Below, one piece after another: positions 12,901-24,097 of a stretch of DNA of 64,000 nucleotides. The DNA comes from Linanthus parryae (taxonomy: Eukaryota; Streptophyta; Magnoliopsida; Ericales; Polemoniaceae): positions 2,474,908 through 2,538,907 of the forward strand of contig JALGPY010000033.1 of NCBI GenBank assembly GCA_023055425.1, written 5' to 3'. Below the pieces are notes generated by a model. It saw only the letters and a list, made by a program, of their open reading frames with translations. It ran no database searches and was not told the origin of the DNA. How positions within the stretch are numbered: the first letter of the stretch is position 1; the number at the start of each line of letters is the position of its first letter. Made by a program: the position numbers and the translations under genes.

Positions 12901-14063
12901 TCTTCGATCACCTACTTGTGAGTGCAGCTATTGCATGGTTCATGTTTTTTTACATTTATAAGGATTTGCCATGTCTTTATTTGTTAGTTCTCTCTCAGTT
13001 GTTGGATTTAACTTGAAAAGTGAATTAGTAATTGAAATGCGCATGTTTTAATTGACTCTCTGTATTTTATCGTTTAGGGGATGTTTAATCTGGATTTTTC
13101 GAAGAAGCATATTGTTCGTGCCATTAATTCCATGTGCAGCAGAGCATACAGCGAATACATATACAAGCTGCATAGACATTACAAGAGTTTCCAAAGCCAT
13201 ACTGTAGCAAGGCGTCATCCATCCCCGCTTGTAACCCAAAGTGATTGGGAGATTTTGTGTTCGTACTTTCAGTCCGAGCCCTACAAGGTAAAACCGATAT
13301 AAGACATGGTCTTGAATTTATGTATGTACTATGTTATGGAGTTCCTTTCACAATTTTGTTACGATATATTCACAGGTTAAGAGTAGAAGAGGTACTACCA
13401 ACCGAGAGCATGTTAAGAATCTGCACAGTTCCGGATCGAAGACATTTGTCCAGCGCCTGCACGAGATAATAATGTGTTTAACTTGATCTCATCCGTTTAT
13501 AATACGCATTCACGTATACGTGTGACAGTCAGTGAAAAAAAAATTGTAGGAAGAACCCTCACTCATTGAAAACTACAAGATCACGCATTGCAAAAGTGGC
13601 ACATCTGTCTGGCTGTCGCATGAAGCCTTGCAAAAATATGTAAGTTTGGTATTGATTTCTTACGAAAACATGTTATTTTCCAAACCTATATCTGACCCTT
13701 AATGAAATGTTGTAAAATGACAGAATCAAATGAAAGAAATGAGAGACAATTACGTGGATCATGACCTAACTGAAGAAGAGACTGCATGGAAGAAGGCCGG
13801 ATGTTGTTGCTGGCTATGGTGGAGGTGAGGTCCCAAAGACTGCATGGACTTACGATGACGGCGTGTCTGAATCGCTAGCAAGGGCTGAAGCAGCAGAAAA
13901 GAAGGCAAGTGCATATAGAAGAAGAGCTGAAGCTGAACGACGCAGGGCAGTGGCTGCAGAAAGGCGTAATGAGGCCCTCGAGAAGAGCATATCCAATGTC
14001 GAGAAACTGATTTTGAAGGGCATGCAACTTCAAGAGGATTATGAATCAGATGCAGAGGAGTAA
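9957..14063 (+). pseudogene. Second CACTA gene, many small exons (transposase_24-like)
   Basis: It starts about 220 bp after TNP2 in the same orientation. Splice sites that keep the frame give exons 9957-10061, 10153-10291, 10393-10512, 10598-10794, 10881-11012, 11089-11310, 11413-11598, 11689-11856, 11959-12120, 12192-12368, 12446-12554, 12673-12917, 13078-13287, 13376-about 13470, 13550-13639 and 13724-14063. The N-terminal half repeats basic RRSxRLTP-like motifs. The later exons resemble the plant transposase Ptta/En/Spm domain (PKRRPVGD-like, LHSSGSKTF, ENYKITHCKSG). The end is a predicted coiled coil rich in AEAAEKK and AERRR. By analogy it would bind the subterminal repeats. Damage: TAA at 10774-10776, TGA at 10977-10979, a one-base frame change near 13795, and an unclear donor near 13465. 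Confidence 0.7.
11089..12554 (+). repeat. Tandem exon-intron array in the second CACTA gene
   Basis: Exons at 11689-11856, 11959-12120, 12192-12368 and 12446-12554 are copies of one unit. Each opens with a short lead (VTTR, VTRQ or similar), then RRSHRL, RRSHRLTP, RRSNRSTP or RRSRRLK. The first three continue with KK-rich and SNxRT blocks and end in an acidic SDDD-like stretch before a GTAAGTA donor. Exons 11089-11310 and 11413-11598 are a second pair, sharing RNSxE, KKTVTS and VQMEEENV-DSDE-type endings. Introns are about 70-100 bp and also partly alike, so whole exon-intron units were duplicated. Confidence 0.75.
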
Positions 14064-15770
14064 TCTGAGAGGGAATCCGAGGAGGGGTCCGAATCTTTCG
14101 GTTCAGAAAGTCAATGAGGTAAGAGAAATAATGAATGCGTGTACTTCTTTTCCATATATGTACACATTACATGTTTATACGTTACATTACGTGAATGCTT
14201 TCATGTTATTACTTCAATATGCTTATATACATAATATACGTATACGCATAACCTCACCAGTTACGAAACAACCATGCTGTAACGACTGGACTTGTAATGT
14301 ATAAATTATTAGACAAAATATTTGCTGTTAATTGACTACTTGTAAGAAATTCGATTCGAGTTTAGACAACAGTGTACCTTTAGTACGTAAGAAATTGAGT
14401 TTAGACAACACTTTTGCTATTAAGAAATTCGATTCCAGTTTCGTGTAGTGCATGTACTTAATACGTAAGAGATTTCCTACTTTTAATAAATTCGATTACA
14501 GTATCCTGTATTGCCTGTACTTTTACCAAATTCACTACTGAATACGGTAATTAAGATGGCTGCTGGATGCGAATGGGCTAGACAGTTCTGTAGATTGTGG
14601 CTTGCAATTGGATGCGTCCACTGTAGGACCTAAACTTAGGTTTCTAGGCAATTTGAAAAGCCTTCCTCTTCGAGAATGTGTACGACGAGTCAGCCATGCT
14701 AGCACACCATTTCCAGCTTTCTTAATTTTGCAATGGCTGAAGTCTCTACGAATATTTTTTTTTGATACGTCGGAATTAAAGTCTCTTCGACAACGTATTG
14801 AAGACAGCTTCTTTTCTGAAATGTGTTCTAGTCTGCTTCAATTCCAGAATACTTAATAATGTTGTTTTTTGACAAGTATGATATGTCACATCATGCATAT
14901 GCATATTGTGCTCTATTCGCAGAAAACGGTAGCAACTTGAAACTGTATTTCAAGTCTTTATTTGACATGAACTTAGGTTGCTAGGAAAATTTTGAAAGAG
15001 TTCACTTTCCAGAATGTTAGTCGTGCTAGCCACCATTTTGTGCTTTGTATTCAACACATTTTGTGTCGAAATTAGTTCAACGTACTGTATGATATCTGCA
15101 TATTTAAGGAGGTATTCTAACATGAAACTGTACTTGTACATTGGCTGCCCTATATGCCGTATGCAGTAATTGTAAGTCCAATGTGTGAAAACATATATTC
15201 AACGACAGCATGAGTACATACCTAACTAGGCAGGCTGTTGATGTGTATCGTAGCCGATATTCACTGGTGTTAAACCATACAGTTACAAGTTTATGATTAT
15301 TTATTTCATTATTTGCAGGTTTTAGCGTCGCTTGCATTGCACAGGTTCAGGGCATCGAAGGACCCACTTGCCGGTGATTCTGGACATGCAGTTCGATCAT
15401 ATAACACGTCGTAGAAACAATCAGCAAACTTTGAGCTTTATGAACTTTTTGAACTTTGAAACAATCAGCAAACTAAGTGTTTTGTAAATTAACTTACTAG
15501 TACTGTTTTCCTTTGTACGACTGTTGTATTAGAGTGACCGTACTAGACGGTCACTAAGGATGCTGACTTATTAAAAAAACCCGCTGTTGAAGGGTTGTTC
15601 TTAGATTTCAGCACAGTGGTGCATATAAATGTATGAGTATGTTTATATTTTTGGTGCATATATGGTTGATCTTGACTTTCAGATCTGCATATATGTAAAA
15701 ATCTCCATAATTTTTTTTTATTTCGTCGTGATTCAGGCGAAAAACATGTATGTCGCCAGGAATATGTAAA
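14064..15770 (+). other. 3' part of CACTA element, possible terminal exon, internal repeats
   Basis: No long reading frame. A GTAAGA donor lies after 14117 and an acceptor at 15316-15318. The following 96 bases (15319-15414) are open for 31 codons and end in TAG. They join in frame with the stretch 14041-14117, so they may be the true last exon of the second gene if a frame change near 14040 is allowed. Otherwise this is 3' untranslated DNA. Degenerate tandem units with TAAGAAATTCGATT lie at 14340-14520. A segment of about 80 bases near 14635-14715 recurs at 14970-15045. Confidence 0.4.
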
Positions 15771-16086
15771 AGTGAGAAAACATGTCTACTGGTGACAAAC
15801 AAAATTTGTCACCTATGAACATAAACTACCAAAATTACTTGTCGGTAGTTAAACTAGAGACAAAAACAATTTGTTGTTAGATTTAAACTGTCGACAAAAA
15901 ATTATGTCGCTTTTTTTTTTTTTTTTTCTGCCGACGTAATTGAGATTTGTCTGCCTTAATACTAACAACCGACTTGTAGTGACCATTTTCCGTCAAAAAA
16001 TTATTTGTCGGTAGAATTTCTACCGACATATTTGGCCTTTCTAGCGACAATTTTATCTGTCAACGGAGGCAGAATTTGTTGTAGTG
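15771..16086 (+). repeat. CACTA 3' subterminal repeats and terminus
   Basis: Short motifs around TTGTCGGTAG, CGACA and TTTGTC occur in both orientations. A 9-bp inverted pair (GGTGACAAA / TTTGTCACC) lies at 15791-15813, and an 11-bp palindrome with one spacer base at 16006-16028. In CACTA elements such subterminal motifs are the binding sites of the TNPA-type protein. The element ends TTTGTTGTAGTG at 16086. The next three bases, AGT, are the expected 3-bp target-site duplication. A run of T at about 15908-15927 is low-complexity. Confidence 0.85.
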
Positions 16087-18493
16087 AGTGCTTGGTCTTT
16101 TTTCATTATGAAAATTTTGGAGCAATTCAGTATTTATGGATATTTATTCTTTTTATGAACTGACAATTACATGTTCTCCATATCTTTTTTGTTCATAATT
16201 TTTTTTTTTATGATAGTGCGATATTTTTAATTGAAGGTTAGAAGGTAATAATCTAAAGTCCAACAGACAACCTCATCAAGCCCTTTTATAAGAAATAAAA
16301 GTTTTATAAAAAACTAATTTGACAGTTGTACACCTAAAAATAGAGTAAATAATTATTACAAATATTTAATCTTCAACTTGTCAAGATCAATAGAACTATA
16401 ACATTCTCCAACTAATCAAAGTAAAATCCTAAAAATGACATTCAAGAACATGATACTATATTGAAGACTACAAGGAAAAACAACAAGTCTAATGAAGATG
16501 TGCGCACAAATTAGTGTATGGCTACGTCTTGTGAAAAAAATAATAAATAGCGAGGCACCATAAAATTGAAATAATTTGGCGAATCTTTCATCAAAGAAAG
16601 TCAATTCAGCTTGACCTTGCGCTAGCAATTCATGATAAAGAGTCATTTACTTATGAAATTTATGAAAATTGTATCATAGAAAGTTGGTTGATAAAAAGTT
16701 CTTTCGAGTATTTAAGAAATTTAATGCCGAGTAAATTTAGTTTAGAAATACTTAACATAGAGAAAAAATTTAATACGGTGTATGAGTTTCCATGATTTGA
16801 GATAAGGCGTCAAGATTAGTGAGACATTAGTTTAGTAATCAATCATTTGAGGGTCGACGCTTGCAAATCGTGGCTCCTAATTAGTATAGAAGGAATAAAT
16901 TGCCAACGATGAGATAAAAATGAGATGTCAACACAAGTTGAGAGTTCAGTTTGTTTCATATGAAAAAATTATATATTAATTATTATAACTTAGACTGTAT
17001 ATATAAAAATCCTAATTTTAATTGTTAACTGCAACTGAAATTACTATAAAATTATTATTAACTTAATTTTGATGACTAACCAAATTATTTTGCAACTGTA
17101 TATAAGAACCGAGTAATCAATGTAAATGAACTTTGACTAGACCAATTATTTCTTCCACTGTGTGTCTTACGCGTTTGTTAAAAGGGTTTCTTAATGTTTT
17201 TTCAACAGTCTCATGAATGGGTTTGGTTGGGCGATAATCATATTCAAACATGAACCTACTATTTTGTTTTTACGTTTTTTAATGAACATTTACTGATTTA
17301 GTTGCGCGATAGCCCTTGTTGCATTATAAAAAGGGTAAAAATGATGGAGAAGCATCAAACCTTGTATGACAGAGCTTTCATAAGAGAGATCGTTATGATT
17401 CTCGTCTCCTTCCATAGGGATCTTTGGGTAACTGCATGGGATGTTTATTGAATTGTCTTTTTTATAAATGCAAATCTGATCATCTTGATCTACATGGAAA
17501 TTGTTTGAATTTTTATTACTCCATGGTCTTCACTGATCTTTGTTGTTGATTTGACGTTATACAGATAAGTATCTCATCGTTCATATATCCCTTGTCATCA
17601 CCCGCAAGGACATCATTCTTATTTATGAAATTGAAAGAAGGATGCACATGATCCTTGCTATACAACTTTCTTTAATTCTTGAGAGGCCTTGAAGATCATT
17701 ACCTTTTAGATATATTGGTAGTCTCTTGGCTTCAGAAACCCTGTTAAGACAATTATGTCGCTCGATAATGTCAGATAAGATTTTTTGATCACTAAGGAAG
17801 TAGTAAGATGCCTCAACTACTTTATCACTCATTGTTTTCTATAGTAACCAACCTCGAGTGATATCTAAATCACAGAAGACTTAATTTTTAAAAAGACCCC
17901 TGGTTCTTTGGTGGGAACCGCACCAATTTTATCATGGGATTCTATATGGTACCACACAAACTATACCATTTGGTACTAACGAAGGTAGTGCAGGAAGCTG
18001 AAAAAATATATGATGCAAGGTACTCAACGGAGAATGATAAGGTTACTACACCCATGACGGCCATATGACATACATCGTGTGTATGATCAAAGCGTTATCG
18101 AGCGTAATAATTTCCTTTCAAAAGGTTTCGGAAGCCAATAATCTATAGATATATCCAAAAGGCCATGATCCTCGAGCCTCTCAAGGTTTAAAGCGAAGTT
18201 GCATAGCAAGTATCATGTGCAACCTTCTTTCAAGTTCATGAATAGTCATTATGTCCTTTCGGGTGATGATAAGATATATAGCTACTGTGAGAATCATCGG
18301 TGTAAACTATTAAATAAGCGATATGGATCCCAGGACACCATAGGGAGAAATTTTAGAACAATATCCAAGTCTATCTAGATGATCAGATTCAAAATTATAG
18401 AAAAATAATGCAAGTAACATACCTACAGCCACACAAAATATCCTTAAATGGAGAAAAGATAAACATAACGACCACTCTTTGGTAATGTATATG
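16087..18493. repeat. Segmental duplication copy A, left part
   Basis: This AT-rich DNA aligns collinearly with 53459-55950, with roughly nine in ten bases alike by eye. Copy A lacks about 40 bases present at 54657-54697 and about 35 present at 55467-55501. Besides the inverted repeat described separately it contains no gene I recognise. A minus-strand open stretch around 16416-16646 is longer and still open in copy B (53792-54112), so it may be a decayed coding fragment, but I cannot name it. Confidence 0.85.
17570..18300. repeat. Inverted repeat of a gene fragment (copy A)
   Basis: The left arm, about 17570-17795, is the reverse complement of the right arm, about 18078-18300, at perhaps 75-80% identity by eye, with a spacer near 280 bases. 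Examples are CATCACCCGCAAGGACAT against ATGTCCTTTCGGGTGATG, and GGCTTCAGAAACC against GGTTTCGGAAGCC. Both arms keep the same peptide pattern in one frame (SKDHVHPSFNF and SKYHV-PSFKF types), which suggests an inverted duplication of a coding piece. A transcript would fold into a long hairpin. The source gene is not recognised. Confidence 0.7.
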
Positions 18494-18800
18494 TGATACG
18501 GGTCAACCGTATTTTCATAAATCGTATTAATTTATTTACTAAATTAATATTATTTTATAGTTAGCTTATTTATTTAATTTGTTTAATTAGTTTATGTATT
18601 TAATTAGTTGAATGGGGTTTTCTTGTCGGTTCTTTGCAGGGCCTGTTACGTCGAACTGTTTACATTAGGGTTGCGTACTTTTCCATGTTAACAGTGTAAT
18701 TATTCAGTTTTATAAATCAAGAAGAAAATGAAAGTGTTAGTGTTTTATATTCGTGTGTGTGTTTCGTGTGTGTACCCGAGCAATAGTAATTGTATTATCA
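18494..18800 (+). repeat. LTR1 of element G, copy A
   Basis: Starts TGATACGGGTC and ends GTATTATCA, directly before the primer site. It matches 55951-56250 and, for its first part, 24569-24756 and 57341-57528. The reverse complement of 52786-53201 is a more distant relative. Confidence 0.85.
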
Positions 18801-18839
18801 ATTGGTGCTTTTATTGTCTTTCCGCTACTCAACTGGTGA

Positions 18840-18995
18840 ATGGTGACGACAGAAGATACTGTTTCCTCGACTCTTGCCAAACAATTGCTCGTTGCAATCG
18901 AACAACTACAGATTCAAATGGAAGCTCGATTCGACAAAATAAATACCATCTTCGACCGAATAGAAGGTTCCTACCCATTTCCGAAAGAGAAGCCA
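18840..18995 (+). pseudogene. Gag N-terminal fragment of element G, copy A
   Basis: ATG at 18840 opens 52 codons that end at TAG (18996-18998), where copy B has CAG. The peptide begins MVTTEDTVSSTLAK and has a heptad-like stretch (AIEQLQIQMEARFDKI) typical of a coiled coil at the start of Ty3-gypsy Gag proteins. Further on, other frames keep PQQQSPPS-type low-complexity sequence. The product would be a truncated Gag without a nucleocapsid zinc knuckle. Confidence 0.55.
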
Positions 18996-19420
18996 TAGAC
19001 GTCGCCACAAATCCAGGAACATCCATCCAAGCAAGAACAACAGCTAGTTTACCCAATGCCGCAGCAGCAATCGCCACCATCATTTCCACCTTCTTTACCA
19101 CAACACAAAACCCAAGCTGGACCAAGTAAAACACTTCCTTCCCACGCCGCATATCGTGGCGAAGGAAACTGCATAGACAGCGTTCCAAGATCCTCATGCG
19201 CCAACCCCGCAACGGGTAGGAACATTCTATTCGGCCGGATCTACTATTGGAGGCCATTCACTAGCACTTCAACCGGCGTTTCAGCACCAGACCGCGAACC
19301 ATCAAATCACTCCGCCCTAACCATGACGCAGATCCGCAGTCCTTACCAGTTCGCCCATGCCGGCGACCTCGCCCAGGTCTGGTTCCGACCACCGTTCAAG
19401 CCACTGTGGCTACATCACAC

Positions 19421-19717
19421 TGTTGGAATCAACAGGACTACTCAAGACAACTAGAGAGAAGAGGAAGACTTGTTCTATTGCTTGACTTGAAAAAATACTT
19501 ATGTACATAGGTTTATATAGGACTCAAAAATGTCTAGTAGCTTCTTCCCACTAACTACTACATTAACTTGGTCAAACCTCAATTAGTTGGTGCAACTACC
19601 AACCTCATTAACTTGGACCAAGTCCCACAACAATGACACTTTGAAAGTCTTTTTCTAGAAACTAGCTAGTACCACACTAGAAAATGTGACACTAAAAACC
19701 AAGTTTAATTTCTAACA
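19421..19717 (-). repeat. 3' LTR of E2
   Basis: A 297-bp LTR that reads TGTTAGAAATT to GATTCCAACA on the minus strand. The polypurine tract AAGGGAGGG (19718-19726) touches it and overlaps the polyprotein stop codon. Confidence 0.95.
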
Positions 19718-19724
19718 CCCTCCC

Positions 19725-22700
19725 TTAAACTTGATTGGTAACTCCAAGGGAGATCCTCATCATGCGGAAAACGTCCGCCTTGAGAGGCTTGGTGAAGATA
19801 TCGGAAATTTGATCTTGGGACTTCACATACTTGAGCTCCACCTTTTTCTTCTCAATGCACTCCCTTATGAAATGGAACCTTGTATCAATATGGTTGCTCC
19901 TCTCATGGAACACCGGATTCTTGGCCAAAGCAATGGCCGACTTGTTGTCAACAAAGATCTCCGTTGGCTCCTTTTGCGGCATATAGAGGTCCTTCAACAA
20001 ATTCCTTAGCCAAATAGCTTGGCAAACACAAGAACTAGCCGCCACATATTCCGCTTCACAAGTGGAGAGTGTCACAATTGGTTGCTTCTTTGAACTCCAA
20101 GTGAAAGCACAATTTCCCATGAAGTATACAAAGCCGGTAGTGCTCTTTCTATCATCAACATCTCCTCCCCAATCGCTATCACAATATCCCACAAGTTTGG
20201 AATGAGATGAAGGAGAATAAAGAATTCCAAAATCTCTAGTACCTTTGATGTAGCGAAGAATCCTCTTAGCCGCGTTCAAGTGAGAAGTAGTGGGGGCCTC
20301 CATATAGCGACTAACTAGACCAACTCCATAGAGTATGTCCGGTCTTGTGCAAGTTAAATACCGCAAGCTTCCAACAAGACTTTTGAACAAAGTCGAATCT
20401 ACCTTCTTTCCTTCATCATGCTTGGATAATTTTGCTCCAATCTCAACGGGTGTGCTTACGGAATTGCATTTCTCCATCTTGAACTTCTTGAGAACGTCTT
20501 TGGCATACTTCTCTTGAGAAATAAAAATTCCTTCCTTCCTTTGCTTTACTTCAATGCCAAGATAGTATGACATGAGCCCCATATCCGTCATCTCGAAATG
20601 CTTGGCCATCTCCTTCTTGAAACTCTCAATCATGCTTGCATTATTTCCTGTGAAAATTAAATCATCCACATACAAGCAAACAATCATTAAATCACCACCA
20701 TTATTTTTCTTTACATACAAAGCATGCTCATGAGGGCACTTGAGAAAATTCTTGTCTTGGAAATACTTGTCAATTCTAGTATTCCAAGCGCGTGGTGCTT
20801 GCTTCAACCCATATAGTGCTTTCTTTAATCTCAACACTTTGTTTTCTTGTCCCTTCACAATATAGCCGGTGGGTTGCTCAACATATACCTCTTCCTCCAA
20901 GTAGCCATTCAAAAAGGCCGACTTCACATCCATTTGATGGATCTTCCAATTGTTTTGAGCCGCCATGGAAATAATAAGCCTTATTGTTTCAAGACGTGCC
21001 ACGGGTGCAAACACCTCTTCATAATCAACACCATATCTTTGCTTGTAGCCTTTGGCCACCAATCTCGCCTTGTGTCTTTCTACTTCTCCTTTGGCATTTA
21101 ACTTGGTCTTGTACACCCATTTCACTCCAATGGGTTTTTGACCTTTGGGAAGTGTGACAAGCTCCCATGTAGAATTTTTCTCAATCGCCATGATTTCCTC
21201 ATCCATAGCATTCCTCCATTTCTTGTCTTTGACGGCTTCTTTAAAATCTAGAGGTTCACAATCACCAAGTAGACAAAAAAGTGTTAAATCCTCTAAACTT
21301 GGAAATACCTCTTCGGATCTTTCATACAAATCTCCAAGACTTCTTGTTCCACGTGGCCCTTCAAGTGGACTTCCTTCTTGAGATGATGGACTTTCTTGTC
21401 CATGATTGGATGGCACGGGTGATGGAGGAGGAGTAGCGGGCTGCAACACAACATCTTCTTGAACATGATCAACATCAACATCAACATCATCATAAAATGG
21501 AAAGAAATCATAATTACCATTAGGAGAACTCCAATCCCATGAACTTTCTTCATCAAACTCAACATCACGACTAATGATAGTCTTCTTAGTTTCGGGATTG
21601 TAGAGTTTATAGCCCTTGGATCTTGCATCATATCCAACAAAAATAAATTTCTCACTTTTATCATCTAACTTTGATCTCTTTTCATTCGACACATGGGCAT
21701 AGGCAACACTACCAAATACCCTCAAGTGAGAAACATTGGGCTTTACTCCACTCCAAGCTTCTTGAGGAGTTTTAGATTCCACACTTTTAGTGGGGCACCG
21801 ATTAGACAAGTAAACGGCACAATCAACGGCTTCAGCCCAAAATTCTTTTGGCATATTTTTACTTTTCAACATACTTCTAGCCATATTAAGAAGGCTTCTA
21901 TTCTTTCTTTCCGCCACCCCATTTTGTTGTGGTGATCTTGGAACGGTTAAAGGATGCCTAATTCCATTTTCTTCACAAAATTTTTGAAACTCATTTGAAG
22001 TAAACTCCCCTCCTCTATCGGATCTTATCGCTTTGATTTCATAGCCACTTTGTTTCTCAACAACTTTCTTGAATCTTTTAAAAGCTTCAAAGACCTCCGA
22101 TTTATGCTTGAGAAAATAAACCCATGTTTTGCGACTAAAATCATCAATAAAAAGGAGGAAGTAATTGTTCATACCCATGGACGCCGGTTTGATTGGACCG
22201 CAAACATCCGAATGAATAAGCTCCAATGGGACTTTTGCTCTTGAAGATGATTCTTTGGGAAAACTCTTCCTTGATTGCTTTCCGAATAGGCGTCCTTCAC
22301 AAAGTTTTTCCGGGTGATTGATGTTTGGCAAGCCTTTCACCATCTTCTCCTTGCCCAATTGCTTCAAGCCTCCAAAATTCATGTGCCCAAATCGCATATG
22401 CCAAAGCCAAGATGCATCTTTCACACAAGCTTTCAAACATTTAGCAAAGTCATTTCGAATATTCAACAAGAACATCCGATTTTTAGACATAGCAACTTTG
22501 GCTAGCAAACTTCCACATTCATCTCTAATGCTCAAACAATTATTTTTCATGAGAATCTCATAACCTTTCTCCAAAAGTTGGCCCAAACTCAAAATATTGC
22601 TCTTCATATTAGGCACATAATAAACATTGGAGATGAATTGATGATTTCCATTCTTTGAACGGATCAAAATTTTACCTTTACCCCTTACCGCAATTTGAGA

Positions 22701-23765
22701 GGAATCTCCAAAAGTGACTTTGCCGCTAACTTTCTCATCAAGCTCAAGAAACATGTTCTTGTTTCCACACATATGGTTGCTTGCGCCGGTGTCAAGATAC
22801 CAAGTATTGATCGCCTCCTTGGAATCTTCTTTGTAGGCCAATAGCAAAGTTGGCTCTACCTCTTCATTCTTCTCCTCCACATAGTTTGCCTTCTCATCAA
22901 CTTCATTTGAGGCATATCTACATTCCCAAGAGAAATGCCCAAATTTATGACAATTATAACATTCAATTTTAGACTTGTCATACCTTCTTTCATTGGGTTT
23001 TGAATTTCTTCCTCTTCCACGACCTCTTGAGGAATTGCTCTCTTGCTTCTTTTCCTCCTTGTTGTAGAAAGATTGGCCGCCTCTTCCACGACCTCGGCCT
23101 CGTCCACGTCCTCTTGAACTCGACTCGTACCGTCCTTCTTTCCCTTTTAGAGAAAGTTTTGTTTGAAGCAATTGCTCCAATGGCTCCTTCTTCGGCTTCT
23201 TTAGCCTCTCTTCATGGGCTAGCAAAGAACCCATAAGCTCGTCTACCGTCATGGAGTCTATGTCTTTTGACTCCTCTATTGCCACACTTATGTAGTCGAA
23301 ATTGGAGGTCAAGGATCTAAGAACCTTTTCCACCACCGACTTGTCCTTCACATCTTCACCATATCTCCTTAGTTGATTTACAACTAACAAGACTCTTGTA
23401 AAATAGTCAGAAATCGACTCGGACTCCTTCATGTGCAACAACTCAAACTCTCCCCGAAGAGTTTGAAGCCGGACCTTCTTGACCTTGTCGGCACCTCGAA
23501 AGGTGTTTTGAAGGACTTCCCACGCCTCCTTTGAAGTGGAGACATTGGCAATCTTTGTCATCATAGTGTCATCTAGACACTCATGAATCATCATAAGGGC
23601 CTTTTGGTCCTTCTTCTTAGAACCTTCAACCGGTGGATTCGCCAATCCATTCTCCACGATGTCCCACACATCTTGGGAGCCAAGCTTCGCCTTCATGCGT
23701 ATACACCAAGTATCATAGTTGTCCTTGGTGAGCAAATGGATAGGAGGTTGATATCCATTAGCCAT
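19725..23765 (-). CDS. Copia Gag-Pol polyprotein of E2
   Basis: An uninterrupted polyprotein of 1346 residues, about the usual Copia length, starting MANG shortly after the primer site. Order: Gag with the LTKDNYDTW start and UBN2-type domain (about 1-190), an RG-rich stretch (218-230), a CCHC zinc knuckle (C269 to C282), protease (DTGASNHM, about 325), integrase (H456, H461, C489; then D520, D583, E619 with DD35E spacing), reverse transcriptase (D946, YVDD 1032-1035) and RNase H (D1196, E1237, D1273). Residue 492 is Arg where the fourth zinc ligand, Cys, is expected (CEGR for CEGC). The polymerase looks competent, while integrase may be impaired. Expression would run from the 5' LTR. Confidence 0.95.
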   Translation of the reverse strand: MANGYQPPIHLLTKDNYDTWCIRMKAKLGSQDVWDIVENGLANPPVEGSKKKDQKALMMIHECLDDTMMTKIANVSTSKEAWEVLQNTFRGADKVKKVRLQTLRGEFELLHMKESESISDYFTRVLLVVNQLRRYGEDVKDKSVVEKVLRSLTSNFDYISVAIEESKDIDSMTVDELMGSLLAHEERLKKPKKEPLEQLLQTKLSLKGKEGRYESSSRGRGRGRGRGRGGQSFYNKEEKKQESNSSRGRGRGRNSKPNERRYDKSKIECYNCHKFGHFSWECRYASNEVDEKANYVEEKNEEVEPTLLLAYKEDSKEAINTWYLDTGASNHMCGNKNMFLELDEKVSGKVTFGDSSQIAVRGKGKILIRSKNGNHQFISNVYYVPNMKSNILSLGQLLEKGYEILMKNNCLSIRDECGSLLAKVAMSKNRMFLLNIRNDFAKCLKACVKDASWLWHMRFGHMNFGGLKQLGKEKMVKGLPNINHPEKLCEGRLFGKQSRKSFPKESSSRAKVPLELIHSDVCGPIKPASMGMNNYFLLFIDDFSRKTWVYFLKHKSEVFEAFKRFKKVVEKQSGYEIKAIRSDRGGEFTSNEFQKFCEENGIRHPLTVPRSPQQNGVAERKNRSLLNMARSMLKSKNMPKEFWAEAVDCAVYLSNRCPTKSVESKTPQEAWSGVKPNVSHLRVFGSVAYAHVSNEKRSKLDDKSEKFIFVGYDARSKGYKLYNPETKKTIISRDVEFDEESSWDWSSPNGNYDFFPFYDDVDVDVDHVQEDVVLQPATPPPSPVPSNHGQESPSSQEGSPLEGPRGTRSLGDLYERSEEVFPSLEDLTLFCLLGDCEPLDFKEAVKDKKWRNAMDEEIMAIEKNSTWELVTLPKGQKPIGVKWVYKTKLNAKGEVERHKARLVAKGYKQRYGVDYEEVFAPVARLETIRLIISMAAQNNWKIHQMDVKSAFLNGYLEEEVYVEQPTGYIVKGQENKVLRLKKALYGLKQAPRAWNTRIDKYFQDKNFLKCPHEHALYVKKNNGGDLMIVCLYVDDLIFTGNNASMIESFKKEMAKHFEMTDMGLMSYYLGIEVKQRKEGIFISQEKYAKDVLKKFKMEKCNSVSTPVEIGAKLSKHDEGKKVDSTLFKSLVGSLRYLTCTRPDILYGVGLVSRYMEAPTTSHLNAAKRILRYIKGTRDFGILYSPSSHSKLVGYCDSDWGGDVDDRKSTTGFVYFMGNCAFTWSSKKQPIVTLSTCEAEYVAASSCVCQAIWLRNLLKDLYMPQKEPTEIFVDNKSAIALAKNPVFHERSNHIDTRFHFIRECIEKKKVELKYVKSQDQISDIFTKPLKADVFRMMRISLGVTNQV

Positions 23766-23780
23766 GACTCACTCTCTCAA

Positions 23781-23797
23781 CCGTAGCTCTGATACCA
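23781..23797 (-). other. Primer-binding site of E2
   Basis: TGGTATCAGAGCTACGG on the minus strand lies three bases inside the 5' LTR. It fits initiator tRNA-Met priming. Confidence 0.9.
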
Positions 23798-23800
23798 CTT

Positions 23801-24097
23801 TGTTGGAATCAAGAGGACTACTCAAGACAACTAGAGAGAAGAGGAAGACTTGTTCTATTGCTTGACTTGAAAAAAGACTTATGTACATAGGTTTATATAG
23901 GACTCAAAAATGTCTAGTAGCTTCTTCCCACTAACTACTACATTAACTTGGTCAAACCTCAATTAGTTGGTGCAACTACCAACCTCATTAACTTGGACCA
24001 AGTCCCACAACAATGACACTTTGAAAGTCTTTTTCTAGAAACTAGCTAGTACCACACTAGAAAATGTGACACTAAAAATCAAGTTTAATTTCTAACA
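23801..24097 (-). repeat. 5' LTR of E2
   Basis: A 297-bp LTR, equal in length to 19421-19717, with about three substitutions. It carries the promoter for the polyprotein. CTATATAAACC (minus strand, near 23893) is a possible TATA box. Confidence 0.95.

Larger units (their letters stand above)
6428..16086 (+). mobile_element. CACTA (En/Spm) transposon, right part
   Basis: A TNP2-type transposase, then a second many-exon gene, then a subterminal repeat region ending TTTGTTGTAGTG at 16086. This is the mirror of the CACTACAACAAA start typical of this superfamily. The 5' end lies left of the window because E1 interrupts the element. Neither gene reads through without stops or frame changes, so this copy is probably not autonomous. 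The sequence right of 16086 continues exactly as in the uninterrupted copy at 53459, which confirms the right border. Confidence 0.9.
19421..24097 (-). mobile_element. Full-length young Copia element E2
   Basis: It spans 4677 bp with LTRs of 297 bp at each end that differ at about three positions, a primer site, one open polyprotein and a polypurine tract. The 5-bp target-site duplication CACAC flanks it (19416-19420 and 24098-24102). Copy B shows the empty site, a single CACAC at 56871-56875 in the same context. It lies inside element G and is one of the most recent insertions here. Confidence 0.95.

Noticed and set aside
6428..14063. Reading the CACTA genes as a host gene cluster
   Set aside because: TNP2 signatures, the transposase_24-like partner, and the terminal GTAGTG with a related empty site identify it as a transposon.
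18829..19257. 142-codon minus-strand open frame in element G
   Set aside because: Antisense to the gag remnant. It is interrupted differently in copy B and has no recognised domain.
21293..21664. Long open frame overlapping the E2 polyprotein in another frame
   Set aside because: It is a shadow of the polyprotein. Its composition reflects the repetitive acidic and proline-rich linker of the real frame.
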